Shown: positions 12,601-27,100 of the stretch, piece by piece | How the letters are laid out: each line of letters starts with the position of its first letter | How positions within the stretch are numbered: position 1 is the stretch's first letter | Source: Odiellus spinosus | Taxonomy: Eukaryota > Arthropoda > Arachnida > Opiliones > Phalangiidae | DNA length: 64,000 bases | Assembly: GCA_963920705.1 (NCBI GenBank) | Contig: CAWUCO010000218.1 | Span: 248,001 to 312,000 of the forward strand | Direction of reading: 5' to 3' | Notes under the pieces: model-generated | What the model was told of the DNA's origin: nothing | The model's database searches: none | Seen by the model: the letters and a program-made list of their open reading frames with translations, nothing else | Translations under genes and position numbers: made by a program

Positions 12601-15600
12601 AGTCCAATAATCTTGGATTTTTAAGTGTTTTTGCTTTATTTTAACCAATTTTATATTTGTCACGTCTTGGCAATTTAGACAAAACCAAAGTCATTCGAAA
12701 GAGCAATTAATGGACAGTCTAAATAACAAGAGTTTTCAAAAATCCGTTGAAAAACAAGAAAAATATGGCCAATTCGAGAAACCATACAATATCAAAATAG
12801 TCAAATTTCAGATTTTAAAAATTCGCTTTTTGATATTAGATGTTTTTTGAATTGGCTATATTTTCCATGTTTTTCAACGGATTTTCCAAAACTCTTGTTT
12901 TTTAGATAGACCAATATTTGCTCTTTCGAGTGGTCTTAATTTTGTCTAAATCGCTTAAAAATCAAAAGTTTTGTGTCCATTTGAATCCAATAATCTTGGA
13001 TTTTTAAGCGTTTTTGCTTAATTTTAACCAATTTTATATTGGTCACAATTTTGCAATTTAGACAAAGCCAAAGTCATTCGAAAGAGCAATTAATGGACAG
13101 TCTAAATAATAAGAGTTTTCAAAAATCCGTTGAAAAACAAGAAAAATATGGCCAATTCAAGAAATCATAGAATATCAAAATAGTCAAATTTCAGATTTTC
13201 AAAATTCGCTTTTTGATATTAGATGTTTTTTGAATTGGCTATATTTTCCATGTTTTTCAACGGATTTTCCAAAACTCTTGTTTTTTAGATAGACCAATAT
13301 TTGCTCTTTCGAGTGGTCTTAATTTTGTCTAAATCGCTTAAAAATCAAAAGTTTTGTGTCCATTTGAATCCAATAATCTTGGATTTTTAAGCGTTTTTGC
13401 TTAATTTTAACCAATTTTATATTGGTCACAATTTTGCAATTTAGACAAAGCCAAAGTCATTCGAAAGAGCAATTAATGGACAGTCTAAATAATAAGAGTT
13501 TTCAAAAATCCGTTGAAAAACAAGAAAAATATGGCCAATTCAATAAACCATACAATATCAAAATAGTCAAATTTCAGATTTTCAAAATTCGCTTTTTGAT
13601 ATTAGATGCTTTTTGAATTGTCCATATTTTCCATGTTTTTCAACGGATTTTCCAAAACTCTTGTTTTTTAGATAGACCAATATTTGCTCTTTCGAGTGGT
13701 CTTAATTTTGTCTAAATCGCTTAAAAATCAAAAGTTTTGTGTCCATTTTAATCCAATAATCTTGGATTTTTAAGCGTTTTTGCTTAATTTTAACCAATTT
13801 TATATTTGTCACAATTTTGCAATTTAGACAAAACCAAAGTCATTCGAAAGAGCAATTAATGGACAGTCTAAATAATAAGAGTTTTCAAAAATCCGTTGAA
13901 AAACAAGAAAAATATGGCCAATTCAAAAAACATCTAATATCAAAAAGCGAATTTTTAAAATCTGAAATTTGACTATTTTGATATTGTATGGTTTCTTGAA
14001 TTGGCCATATTTTTCTTGTTTTTCAACGGATTTTTGAAAACTCTTATTATTTAGACTGTCCATTAATTGCTCTTTCGAATGACTTTGGTTTTGTCTAAAT
14101 TGCAAAATCCGTTGAAAAACAAGAAAAATATGGCCAATTCGAGAAACCATACAATATCAAAATAGTCAAATTTCAGATTTTCAAAATTCGCTTTTTGATA
14201 TTAGATGTTTGTTGAATTGTCCATATTTTCCATGTTTTTCAACGGATTTTCCAAAACTCTTGATTTTCAGATAGACCAATATTTGCTCTTTCGAGTGTTC
14301 CTAATGTTGTCTAAATCGCTTAAAAATCAAAAGTTTTGTGTCCATTTGAGTCCAATAATCTTGGATTTTTAAGTGTTTTTGCTTTATTTTAACCAATTTT
14401 ATATTTGTCACGTCTTGGCAATTTAGACAAAACCAAAGTCATTCGAAAGAGCAATTAATGGACAGTCTAAATAACAAGAGTTTTCAAAAATCCGTTGAAA
14501 AACAAGAAAAATATGGCCAATTCGAGAAACCATACAATATCAAAATAGTCAAATTTCAGATTTTAAAAATTCGCTTTTTGATATTAGATGTTTTTTGAAT
14601 TGGCTATATTTTCCATGTTTTTCAACGGATTTTCCAAAACTCTTGTTTTTTAGATAGACCAATATTTGCTCTTTCGAGTGGTCTTAATTTTGTCTAAATC
14701 GCTTAAAAATCAAAAGTTTTGTGTCCATTTGAATCCAATAATCTTGGATTTTTAAGCGTTTTTGCTTAATTTTAACCAATTTTATATTGGTCACAATTTT
14801 GCAATTTAGACAAAGCCAAAGTCATTCGAAAGAGCAATTAATGGACAGTCTAAATAATAAGAGTTTTCAAAAATCCGTTGAAAAACAAGAAAAATATGGC
14901 CAATTCAATAAACCATACAATATCAAAATAGTCAAATTTCAGATTTTCAAAATTCGCTTTTTGATATTAGATGCTTTTTGAATTGTCCATATTTTCCATG
15001 TTTTTCAACGGATTTTCCAAAACTCTTGTTTTTTAGATAGACCAATATTTGCTCTTTCGAGTGGTCTTAATTTTGTCTAAATCGCTTAAAAATCAAAAGT
15101 TTTGTGTCCATTTTAATCCAATAATCTTGGATTTTTAAGCGTTTTTGCTTAATTTCAACCAATTTTATATTTGTCACAATTTTGCAATTTAGACAAAACC
15201 AAAGTCATTCGAAAGAGCAATTAATGGACAGTCTAAATAATAAGAGTTTTCAAAAATCCGTTGAAAAACAAGAAAAATATGGCCAATTCGAGAAACCATA
15301 CAATATCAAAATAGTCAAATTTCAGATTTTCAAAATTCGCTTTTTGATATTAGATGTTTTTTGAATTGTCCATATTTTCCATGTTTTTCAACGGATTTTC
15401 CAAAACTCTTGTTTTTTAGATAGACCAATATTTGCTCTTTCGAGTGGACCTAATTTTGTCTAAATCGCTTAAAAATCAAAAGTTTTGTGTCCATTTGAAT
15501 CCAATAATCTTGGATTTTTAAGTGTTTTTGCTTTATTTTAACCAATTTTATATTTGTCACGTCTTGGCAATTTAGACAAAACCAAAGTCATTCGAAAGAG

Positions 15601-17479
15601 CAATTAATGGACAGTCTAAATAACAAGAGTTTTCAAAAATCCGTTGAAAAACAAGAAAAATATGGCCAATTCGACAAACCATACAATATCAAAATAGTCA
15701 AATTTCAGATTTTAAAAATTCGCTTTTTGATATTAGATGTTTTTTGAATTGGCTATATTTTCCATGTTTTTCAACGGATTTTCCAAAACTCTTGTTTTTT
15801 AGATAGACCAATATTTGCTCTTTCGAGTGGTCTTAATTTTGTCTAAATCGCTTAAAAATCAAAAGTTTTGTGTCCATTTGAATCCAATAATCTTGGATTT
15901 TTAAGCGTTTTTGCTTAATTTTAACCAATTTTATATTGGTCACAATTTTGCAATTTAGACAAAACCAAAGTCATTCGAAAGAGCAATTAATGGACAGTCT
16001 AAATAATAAGAGTTTTCAAAAATCCGTTGAAAAACAAGAAAAATATGGCCAATTCAATAAACCATACAATATCAAAATAGTCAAATTTCAGATTTTCAAA
16101 ATTCGCTTTTTGATATTAGATGCTTTTTGAATTGTCCATATTTTCCATGTTTTTCAACGGATTTTCCAAAACTCTTGTTTTTAAGATAGACCAATATTTG
16201 CTCTTTCGAGTGGTCTTAATTTTGTCTAAATCGCTTAAAAATCAAAAGTTTTGTGTCCATTTTAATCCAATAATCTTGGATTTTTAAGCGTTTTTGCTTA
16301 ATTTTAACCAATTTTATATTTGTCACAATTTTGCAATTTAGACAAAACCAAAGTCATTCGAAAGAGCAATTAATGGACAGTCTAAATAATAAGAGTTTTC
16401 AAAAATCCGTTGAAAAACAAGAAAAATATGGCCAATTCAAGAAACCCTACAATATCAAAATAGTCAAATTTCAGATTTTAAAAATTCGCTTTTTGATATT
16501 AGATGTTTTTTGAATTGGCCATATTTTCCATGTTTTTCAACGGATTTTCCAAAACTCTTGTTTTTTAGATAGACCAATATTTGCTCTTTCGAGTGGTCTT
16601 AATTTTGTCTAAATCGCTTAAAAATCAAAAGTTTTGTGTCCATTTGAATCCAATAATCTTGGATTTTTAAGTGTTTTTGCTTTATTTTAACCAATTTTAT
16701 ATTTGTCACAATTTTGCAATTTAGACAAAACCAAAGTCATTCGAAAGAGCAATTAATGGACAGTCTAAATAATAAGAGTTTTCAAAAATCCGTTGAAAAA
16801 CAAGAAAAATATGGCCAATTCAAGAAATCATAGAATATCAAAATAGTCAAATTTCAGATTTTCAAAATTCGCTTTTTGATATTAGATGCTTTTTGAATTG
16901 TCCATATTTTCCATGTTTTTCAACGGATTTTCCAAAACTCTTGATTTTCAGATAGACCAATATTTACTCTTTCGAGTGGTCTTAATTTTGTCTTAATCGC
17001 TTAAAAATCAAAAGTTTTGTGTCCATTTGAATCCCATAATCTTGGATTTTTAAGTGTTTTTGCTTAATTTTAACCAATTTTATAATTGTCACAATTTTGC
17101 AATTTAGACAGAACCAAAGTCATTCGAAAGAGCAATTAATGGACAGTCTAAATAATAAGAGTTTTCAAAAATCCGTTGAAAAACAAGAAAAATATGGCCA
17201 ATTCAAGAAACCATACAATATCAAAATAGTCAAATTTCAGATTTTAAAAATTCGCTTTTTGATATTAGATGTTTTTTGAATTGGCTATATTTTCCATGTT
17301 TTTCAACGGATTTTCCAAAACTCTTGTTTTTTAGATAGACCAATATTTGCTCTTTCGAGTGGTCTTAATTTTGTTTATATCGCTTAAAAATCAAAAGTTT
17401 TGTGTCCATTTTAATCCAATAATCTTGGATTTTTAAGCGTTTTTGCTTAATTTTAACCAATTTTATATTTGTCACAATT

Positions 17480-17862
17480 TTGCAATTTAGACAAAACCAA
17501 AGTCATTCGAAAGAGCAATTAATGGACAGTCTAAATAATAAGAGTTTTCAAAAATCCGTTGAAAAACAAGAAAAATATGGCCAATTCAAGAAACCATACA
17601 ATATCAAAATAGTCAAATTTCAGATTTTAAAAATTCGCTTTTTGATATTAGATGTTTTTTGAATTGGCTATATTTTCCATGTTTTTCAACGGATTTTCCA
17701 AAACTCTTGTTTTTTAGATAGACCAATATTTGCTCTTTCGAGTAGTCTTAATTTTGTCTAAATCGCTTAAAAATCAAAAGTTTTGTGTCCATTTGAATCC
17801 AATAATCTTGGATTTTTAAGTGTTTTTGCTTTATTTTAACCAATTTTATATTTGTCACAATT
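17480..17862 (+). repeat. Representative satellite monomer (383 bp)
   Basis: A typical forward monomer. Arm A is about 17482-17590 and begins GCAATTTAGACAAAACC. The loop is about 17591-17657 and contains CAATATCAAAATAGTCAAAT and GCTTTTTGATATTAGATG. Arm B is about 17658-17766 and is the inverted relative of arm A; read on the other strand it also contains TCGAAAGAGCAA, AAGAGTTTT and AATCCGTTGAAAAACA. The spacer is about 17767-17862 and includes the near-palindrome CCAATAATCTTGG. By eye the arms match at roughly 80%. The monomer boundary is arbitrary because the repeat is tandem. Confidence 0.9.
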
Positions 17863-19599
17863 TTGCAATTTAGACATAACCAAAGTCATTCGAAAGAGCA
17901 ATTAATGGACAGTCTAAATAACAAGAGTTTTCAAAAATCAGTTGAAAAACAAGAAAAATATGGCCAATTCAAGAAATCATACAATATCAAAATAGTCAAA
18001 TTTCAGATTTTAAAAATTCGCTTTTTGATATTAGATGCTTTTTGAATTGTCCATATTTTACATGTTTTTCAACGGATTTTCCAAAACTCTTGTTTTTTAG
18101 ATAGACGAATATTTGCTCTTTCGAGTGGTCTTAATTTTGTTTATATCGCTTAAAAATCAAAAGTTTTGTGTCCATTTTAATCCAATAATCTTGGATTTTT
18201 AAGTGTTTTTGCTTAATTTTAACCAATTTTATATTTGTCACAATTTTGCAATTTAGACAAAACCAAAGTCATTCGAAAGAGCAATTAATGGACAGTCTAA
18301 ATAACAAGAGTTTTCAAAAATCCGTTGAAAAACAAGAAAAATATGGCCAATTCAAGAAATCATAGAATATCAAAATAGTCAAATTTCAGATTTTCAAAAT
18401 TCGCTTTTTGATATTAGATGCTTTTTGAATTGTCCATATTTTCCATGTTTTTCAACGGATTTTCCAAAACTCTTGTTTGTTAGATAGACCATTATTTGCT
18501 CTTTCGAGTGGTCTTAATTTTGTCTAAATCGCTTAAAAATCAAAAGTTTTGTGTCCATTTGAATCCAATAATCTTGGATTTTTAAGTGTTTTTGCTTTAT
18601 TTTAACCAATTTTATATTTGTCACAATTTTGCAATTTAGACAAAACCAAAGTCATTCGAAAGAGCAATTAATGGACAGTCTAAATAACAAGAGTTTTCAA
18701 AAATCCGTTGAAAAACAAGAAAAATATGGCCAATTCAAGAAATCATACAATATCAAAATAGTCAAATTTCAGATTTTAAAAATTCGCTTTTTGATATTAG
18801 ATGTTTTTTGAATTGTCCATATTTTCCATGTTTTTCAACGGATTTTCCAAAACTCTTGTTTTTTAGATAGACCAATATTTGCTCTTTCGAGTGGTCTTAA
18901 TTTTGTCTAAATCGCTTAAAAATCAAAAGTTTTGTGTCCATTTGAATCCAATAATCTTGGATTTTTAAGTGTTTTTGCTTTATTTTAACCAATTTTATAT
19001 TTGTCACAATTTTGCAATTTAGACAAAACCAAAGTCATTCGAAAGAGCAATTAATGGACAGTCTAAATAATAAGAGTTTTCAAAAATCCGTTGAAAAACA
19101 AGAAAAATATGGCCAATTCAAGAAATCATAGAATATCAAAATAGTCAAATTTCAGATTTTCAAAATTCGCTTTTTGATATTAGATGCTTTTTGAATTGTC
19201 CATATTTTCCATGTTTTTCAACGGATTTTCCAAAACTCTTGATTTTCAGATAGACCAATATTTACTCTTTCGAGTGGTCTTAATTTTGTCTTAATCGCTT
19301 AAAAATCAAAAGTTTTGTGTCCATTTGAATCCCATAATCTTGGATTTTTAAGTGTTTTTGCTTAATTTTAACCAATTTTATAATTGTCACAATTTTGCAA
19401 TTTAGACAGAACCAAAGTCATTCGAAAGAGCAATTAATGGACAGTCTAAATAATAAGAGTTTTCAAAAATCCGTTGAAAAACAAGAAAAATATGGCCAAT
19501 TCAAGAAACCATACAATATCAAAATAGTCAAATTTCAGATTTTAAAAATTCGCTTTTTGATATTAGATGTTTTTTGAATTGGCTATATTTTCCATGTTT

Positions 19600-22500
19600 T
19601 TCAACGGATTTTCCAAAACTCTTGTTTTTTAGATAGACCAATATTTGCTCTTTCGAGTGGTCTTAATTTTGTTTATATCGCTTAAAAATCAAAAGTTTTG
19701 TGTCCATTTTAATCCAATAATCTTGGATTTTTAAGTGTTTTTGCTTAATTTTAACCAATTTTATATTTGTCACAATTTTGCAATTTAGACAAAACCAAAG
19801 TCATTCGAAAGAGCAATTAATGGACAGTCTAAATAACAAGAGTTTTCAAAAATCCGTTGAAAAACAAGAAAAATATGGCCAATTCAAGAAATCATAGAAT
19901 ATCAAAATAGTCAAATTTCAGATTTTCAAAATTCGCTTTTTGATATTAGATGCTATTTGAATTGTCCATATTTTCCATGTTTTTCAACGGATTTTCCAAA
20001 ACTCTTGTTTTTTAGATAGACCATTATTTGCTCTTTCGAGTGGTCTTAATTTTGTCTAAATCGCTTAAAAATCAAAAGTTTTGTGTCCATTTGAATCCAA
20101 TAATCTTGGATTTTTAAGTGTTTTTGCTTTATTTTAACCAATTTTATATTTGTCACAATTTTGCAATTTAGACAAAACCAAAGTCATTCGAAAGAGCAAT
20201 TAATGGACAGTCTAAATAACAAGAGTTTTCAAAAATCCGTTGAAAAACAAGAAAAATATGGCCAATTCAAGAAATCATACAATATCAAAATAGACAAATT
20301 TCAGATTTTAAAAATTCGCTTTTTGATATTAGATGTTTTTTGAATTGTCCATATTTTCCATGTTTTTCAACGGATTTTCCAAAACTCTTGTTTTTTAGAT
20401 AGACCATTATTTGCTCTTTCGAGTGGTCTTAATTTTGTCTAAATCGCTTAAAAATCAAAAGTTTTGTGTCCATTTGAATCCAATAATCTTGGATTTTTAA
20501 GTGTTTTTGCTTTATTTTAACCAATTTTATATTTGTCACAATTTTGCAATTTAGACAAAACCAAAGTCATTCGAAAGAGCAATTAATGGACAGTCTAAAT
20601 AACAAGAGTTTTCAAAAATCCGTTGAAAAACAAGAAAAATATGGCCAATTCAAGAAATCATAGAATATCAAAATAGTCAAATTTCAGATTTTCAAAATTC
20701 GCTTTTTGATATTAGATGCTTTTTGAATTGTCCATATTTTCCATGTTTTTCAAGGGATTTTCCAAAACTCTTGTTTTTTAGATAGACCAATATTTGCTCT
20801 TTCGAGTGGTCTTAATTTTGTTTATATCGCTTAAAAATCAAAAGTTTTGTGTCCATTTTAATCCAATAATCTTGGATTTTTAAGTGTTTTTGCTTAATTT
20901 TAACCAATTTTATATTTGTCACAATTTTGCAATTTAGACAAAACCAAAGTCATTCGAAAGACCAATTAATGGACAGTCTAAATAATAAGAGTTTTCAAAA
21001 ATCCGTTGAAAAACAAGAAAAATATGGCCAATTCAAGAAATCATAGAATATCAAAATAGTCAAATTTCAGATTTTCAAAATTCGCTTTTTGATATTAGAT
21101 GCTTTTTGAATTGTCCATATTTTCCATGTTTTTCAAGGGATTTTCCAAAACTCATGTTTTTTAGATAGACCAATATTTGCTCTTTCGAGTGGTCTAATTT
21201 TGTCTAAATCGCTTAAAAATCAAAAGTTTTGTGTCCATTTGAATCCAATAATCTTTGATTTTTAAGCGTTTTTGCTTAATTTTAACCAATTTTATATTGG
21301 TCACAATTTTGCAATTTAGACAAAACCAAAGTCATTCGAAAGAGCAATTAATGGACAGTCTAAATAATAAGAGTTTTCAAAAATCCGTTGAAAAACAAGA
21401 AAAAAATGGCCAATTCAAGAAACCATACAATATCAAAATAGTCAAATTTCAGATTTTCAAAATTCGCTTTTTGATATTAGATGTTTTTTGAATTGTCCAT
21501 ATTTTCCATGTTTTTCAACGGATTTTCCAAAACTCTTGTTTTTTAGATAGACCAATATTTGCTCTTTCGAGTAGTCTTAATTTTGTTTATATCGCTTAAA
21601 AATCAAAAGTTTTGTGTCCATTTTAATCCAATAATCTTGGATTTTTAAGTGTTTTTGCTTAATTTTAACCAATTTTATATTTGTCACAATTTTGCAATTT
21701 AGACAAAACCAAAGTCATTCGAAAGAGCAATTAATGGACAGTCTAAATAACAAGAGTTTTCAAAAATCCGTTGAAAAACAAGAAAAATATGGCCAATTCA
21801 AGAAACCATACAATATCAAAATAGTCAAATTTCAGATTTTAAAAACACGCTTTTTGATATTAGATGTTTTTTGAATTGGCTATATTTTCCATGTTTTTCA
21901 ACGGATTTTCCAAAACTCTTGTTTTTTAGATAGACCAATATTTGCTCTTTCGAGTGGTCTTAATTTTGTTTATATCGCTTAAAAATCAAAAGTTTTGTGT
22001 CCATTTTAATCCAATAATCTTGGATTTTTAAGTGTTTTTGCTTAATTTTAACCAATTTTATATTTGTCACAATTTTGCAATTTAGACAAAACCAAAGTCA
22101 TTCGAAAGAGCAATTAATGGACAGTCTAAATAACAAGAGTTTTCAAAAATCCGTTGAAAAACAAGAAAAATATGGCCAATTCAAGAAATCATAGAATATC
22201 AAAATAGTCAAATTTCAGATTTTCAAAATTCGCTTTTTGATATTAGATGCTTTTTGAATTGTCCATATTTTCCATGTTTTTCAACGGATTTTCCAAAACT
22301 CTTGTTTTTTAGATAGACCATTATTTGCTCTTTCGAGTGGTCTTAATTTTGTCTAAATCGCTTAAAAATCAAAAGTTTTGTGTCCATTTGAATCCAATAA
22401 TCTTGGATTTTTAAGTGTTTTTGCTTTATTTTAACCAATTTTATATTTGTCACAATTTTGCAATTTAGACAAAACCAAAGTCATTCGAAAGAGCAATTAA

Positions 22501-24130
22501 TGGACAGTCTAAATAACAAGAGTTTTCAAAAATCCGTTGAAAAACAAGAAAAATATGGCCAATTCAAGAAATCATACAATATCAAAATAGACAAATTTCA
22601 GATTTTAAAAATTCGCTTTTTGATATTAGATGTTTTTTGAATTGTCCATATTTTCCATGTTTTTCAACGGATTTTCCAAAACTCTTGTTTTTTAGATAGA
22701 CCATTATTTGCTCTTTCGAGTGGTCTTAATTTTGTCTAAATCGCTTAAAAATCAAAAGTTTTGTGTCCATTTGAATCCAATAATCTTGGATTTTTAAGTG
22801 TTTTTGCTTTATTTTAACCAATTTTATATTTGTCACAATTTTGCAATTTAGACAAAACCAAAGTCATTCGAAAGAGCAATTAATGGACAGTCTAAATAAC
22901 AAGAGTTTTCAAAAATCCGTTGAAAAACAAGAAAAATATGGCCAATTCAAGAAATCATAGAATATCAAAATAGTCAAATTTCAGATTTTCAAAATTCGCT
23001 TTTTGATATTAGATGCTTTTTGAATTGTCCATATTTTCCATGTTTTTCAAGGGATTTTCCAAAACTCTTGTTTTTTAGATAGACCAATATTTGCTCTTTC
23101 GAGTGGTCTTAATTTTGTTTATATCGCTTAAAAATCAAAAGTTTTGTGTCCATTTTAATCCAATAATCTTGGATTTTTAAGTGTTTTTGCTTAATTTTAA
23201 CCAATTTTATATTTGTCACAATTTTGCAATTTAGACAAAACCAAAGTCATTCGAAAGACCAATTAATGGACAGTCTAAATAATAAGAGTTTTCAAAAATC
23301 CGTTGAAAAACAAGAAAAATATGGCCAATTCAAGAAATCATAGAATATCAAAATAGTCAAATTTCAGATTTTCAAAATTCGCTTTTTGATATTAGATGCT
23401 TTTTGAATTGTCCATATTTTCCATGTTTTTCAAGGGATTTTCCAAAACTCATGTTTTTTAGATAGACCAATATTTGCTCTTTCGAGTGGTCTAATTTTGT
23501 CTAAATCGCTTAAAAATCAAAAGTTTTGTGTCCATTTGAATCCAATAATCTTTGATTTTTAAGCGTTTTTGCTTAATTTTAACCAATTTTATATTGGTCA
23601 CAATTTTGCAATTTAGACAAAACCAAAGTCATTCGAAAGAGCAATTAATGGACAGTCTAAATAATAAGAGTTTTCAAAAATCCGTTGAAAAACAAGAAAA
23701 AAATGGCCAATTCAAGAAACCATACAATATCAAAATAGTCAAATTTCAGATTTTCAAAATTCGCTTTTTGATATTAGATGTTTTTTGAATTGTCCATATT
23801 TTCCATGTTTTTCAACGGATTTTCCAAAACTCTTGTTTTTTAGATAGACCAATATTTGCTCTTTCGAGTAGTCTTAATTTTGTTTATATCGCTTAAAAAT
23901 CAAAAGTTTTGTGTCCATTTTAATCCAATAATCTTGGATTTTTAAGTGTTTTTGCTTAATTTTAACCAATTTTATATTTGTCACAATTTTGCAATTTAGA
24001 CAAAACCAAAGTCATTCGAAAGAGCAATTAATGGACAGTCTAAATAACAAGAGTTTTCAAAAATCCGTTGAAAAACAAGAAAAATATGGCCAATTCAAGA
24101 AACCATACAATATCAAAATAGTCAAATTTC
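19600..24130 (+). repeat. Higher-order repeat, 2,297-bp unit (six monomers), two copies
   Basis: Marker variants recur at 2,297 bp. Examples are the GACAAATTT variant of the loop (about 20292 and 22589), AAGGGATTTTCC followed by CTCATG, AAAGACCAATTAATGG (about 20957 and 23254), and GTTTATATCGC in arm B. The second copy diverges near 24130, and a related run of about 1,530 bp continues to roughly 25700. All monomers here are in forward orientation. Confidence 0.85.
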
Positions 24131-27100
24131 AGATTTTCAAAATTCGCTTTTTGATATTAGATGTTTTTTGAATTGTCCATATTTTCCATGTTTTTCAAGG
24201 GATTTTCAAAAACTCATGTTTTTTAGATAGACCAATATTTGCTCTTTCGAGTGGTCTAATTTTGTCTAAATCGCTTAAAAATCAAAAGTTTTGTGTCCAT
24301 TTGAATCCAATAATCTTGGATTTTTAAGCGTTTTTGCTTAATTTTAACCAATTTTATATTGGTCACAATTTTGCAATTTAGACAAAACCAAAGTCATTCG
24401 AAAGAGCAATTAATGGACAGTCTAAATAATAAGAGTTTTCAAAAATCCGTTGAAAAACAAGAAAAATATGGCCAATTCAAGAAATCATAGAATATCAAAA
24501 TAGTCAAATTTCAGATTTTCAAAATTCGCTTTTTGATATTAGATGCTTTTTGAATTGTCCATATTTTCCATGTTTTTCAACGGATTTTCCAAAACTCTTG
24601 TTTTTTAGATAGACCAATATTTGCTCTTTCGAGTGGTCTTAATTTTGTCTAAATCGCTTAAAAATCAAAAGTTTTGAGTCCATTTTAATCCAATAATCTT
24701 GGATTTTTAAGCGTTTTTGCTTAATTTTAACCAATTTTATATTTGTCACAATTTTGCAATTTAGACAAAACCAAAGTCATTCGAAAGACCAATTAATGGA
24801 CAGTCTAAATAATAAGAGTTTTCAAAAATCCGTTGAAAAACAAGAAAAATATGGCCAATTCAAGAAATCATAGAATATCAAAATAGTCAAATTTCAGATT
24901 TTCAAAATTCGCTTTTTGATATTAGATGCTTTTTGAATTGTCCATATTTTCCATGTTTTTCAAGGGATTTTCCAAAACTCATGTTTTTTAGATAGACCAA
25001 TATTTGCTCTTTCGAGTGGTCTAATTTTGTCTAAATCGCTTAAAAATCAAAAGTTTTGTGTACATTTGAATCCAATAATCTTGGATTTTTAAGCGTTTTT
25101 GCTTAATTTTAACCAATTTTATATTGGTCACAATTTTGCAATTTAGACAAAACCAAAGTCATTCGAAAGAGCAATTAATGGACAGTCTAAATAATAAGAG
25201 TTTTCAAAAATCCGTTGAAAAACAAGAAAAAAATGGCCAATTCAAGAAACCATACAATATCAAAATAGTCAAATTTCAGATTTTCAAAATTCGCTTTTTG
25301 ATATTAGATGTTTTTTGAATTGTCCATATTTTCCATGTTTTTCAACGGATTTTCCAAAACTCTTGTTTTTTAGATAGACCAATATTTGCTCTTTCGAGCA
25401 GTCTTAATTTTGTTTATATCGCTTAAAAATCAAAAGTTTTGTGTCCATTTTAATCCAATAATCTTGGATTTTTAAGTGTTTTTGCTTAATTTTAACCAAT
25501 TTTATATTTGTCACAATTTTGCAATTTAGACAAAACCAAAGTCATTCGAAAGAGCAATTAATGGACAGTCTAAATAACAAGAGTTTTCAAAAATCCGTTG
25601 AAAAACAAGAAAAATATGGCCAATTCAAGAAACCATACAATATCAAAATAGTCAAATTTCAGATTTTCAAAATTCGCTTTTTGATATTAGATGTTTTTTG
25701 AATTGTCCATATTTTCCATGTTTTTCAAGGGATTTTCCAAAACTCATGTTTTTTAGATAGACCAATATTTGCTCTTTCGAGTGGTCTAATTTTGTCTAAA
25801 TCGCTTAAAAATCAAAAGTTTTGTGTCCATTTGAATCCAATAATCTTGGATTTTTAAGCGTTTTTGCTTAATTTTAACCAATTTTATATTGGTCACAATT
25901 TTGCAATTTAGACAAAACCAAAGTCATTCGAAAGAGCAATTAATGGACAGTCTAAATAATAAGAGTTTTCAAAAATCCGTTGAAAAACAAGAAAAATATG
26001 GCCAATTCAAGAAATCATAGAATATCAAAATAGTCAAATTTCAGATTTTCAAAATTCGCTTTTTGATATTAGATGCTTTTTGAATTGTCCATATTTTCCA
26101 TGTTTTTCAACGGATTTTCCAAAACTCTTATTTTTTAGATAGACCAATATTTGCTCTTTCGAGTGGTCTTAATTTTGTCTAAATCGCTTAAAAATCAAAA
26201 GTTTTGAGTCCATTTTAATCCAATAATCTTGGATTTTTAAGCGTTTTTGCTTAATTTTAACCAATTTTATATTGGTCACAATTTTGCAATTTAGACAAAA
26301 CCAAAGTCATTCGAAAGAGCAATTAATGGACAGTCTAAATAATAAGAGTTTTCAAAAATCCGTTGAAAAACAAGAAAAATATGGCCAATTCAAGAAATCA
26401 TAGAATATCAAAATAGTCAAATTTCAGATTTTCAAAATTCGCTTTTTGATATTAGATGCTTTTTGAATTGTCCATATTTTCCATGTTTTTCAACGGATTT
26501 TCCAAAACTCTTGATTTTCAAATAGACCAATATTTGCTCTTTCGAGTGGTCTTAATTTTGTCTAAATCGCTTAAAAATCAAAAGTTTTGTGTCCATTTGA
26601 ATCCAATAATCTTGGATTTTTAATCGTTTTTGCTTAATTTTAACCAATTTTATAATTGTCACAATTTTGCAATTTAGACAAAACCAAAGTCATTCGAAAG
26701 AGCAATTAATGGACAGTCTAAATAATAAGAGTTTTCAAAAATCCGTTGAAAAACAAGAAAAAAATGGCCAATTCAAGAAACCATACAATATCAAAATAGT
26801 CAAATTTCAGATTTTAAAAATTCGCTTTTTGATATTAGATGTTTTTTGAATTGTCCATATTTTCCATGTTTTTCAAGGGATTTTCCAAAACTCATGTTTT
26901 TTAGATAGACCAATATTTGCTCTTTCGAGTGGTCTAATTTTGTCTAAATCGCTTAAAAATCAAAAGTTTTGTGTCCATTTGAATCCAATAATCTTGGATT
27001 TTTAAGCGTTTTTGCTTAATTTTAACCAATTTTATATTGGTCACAATTTTGCAATTTAGACAAAACCAAAGTCATTCGAAAGAGCAATTAATGGACAGTC

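Noticed and set aside
17480-17662. Recurrent 60-75-codon open frames in the satellite, nearly identical in dozens of copies
   Set aside because: They start from chance TTG or GTG codons, are conserved only because the satellite is homogenised, occur on both strands, and are removed by a TAG in about half of the monomers. There is no sign of protein-level selection.
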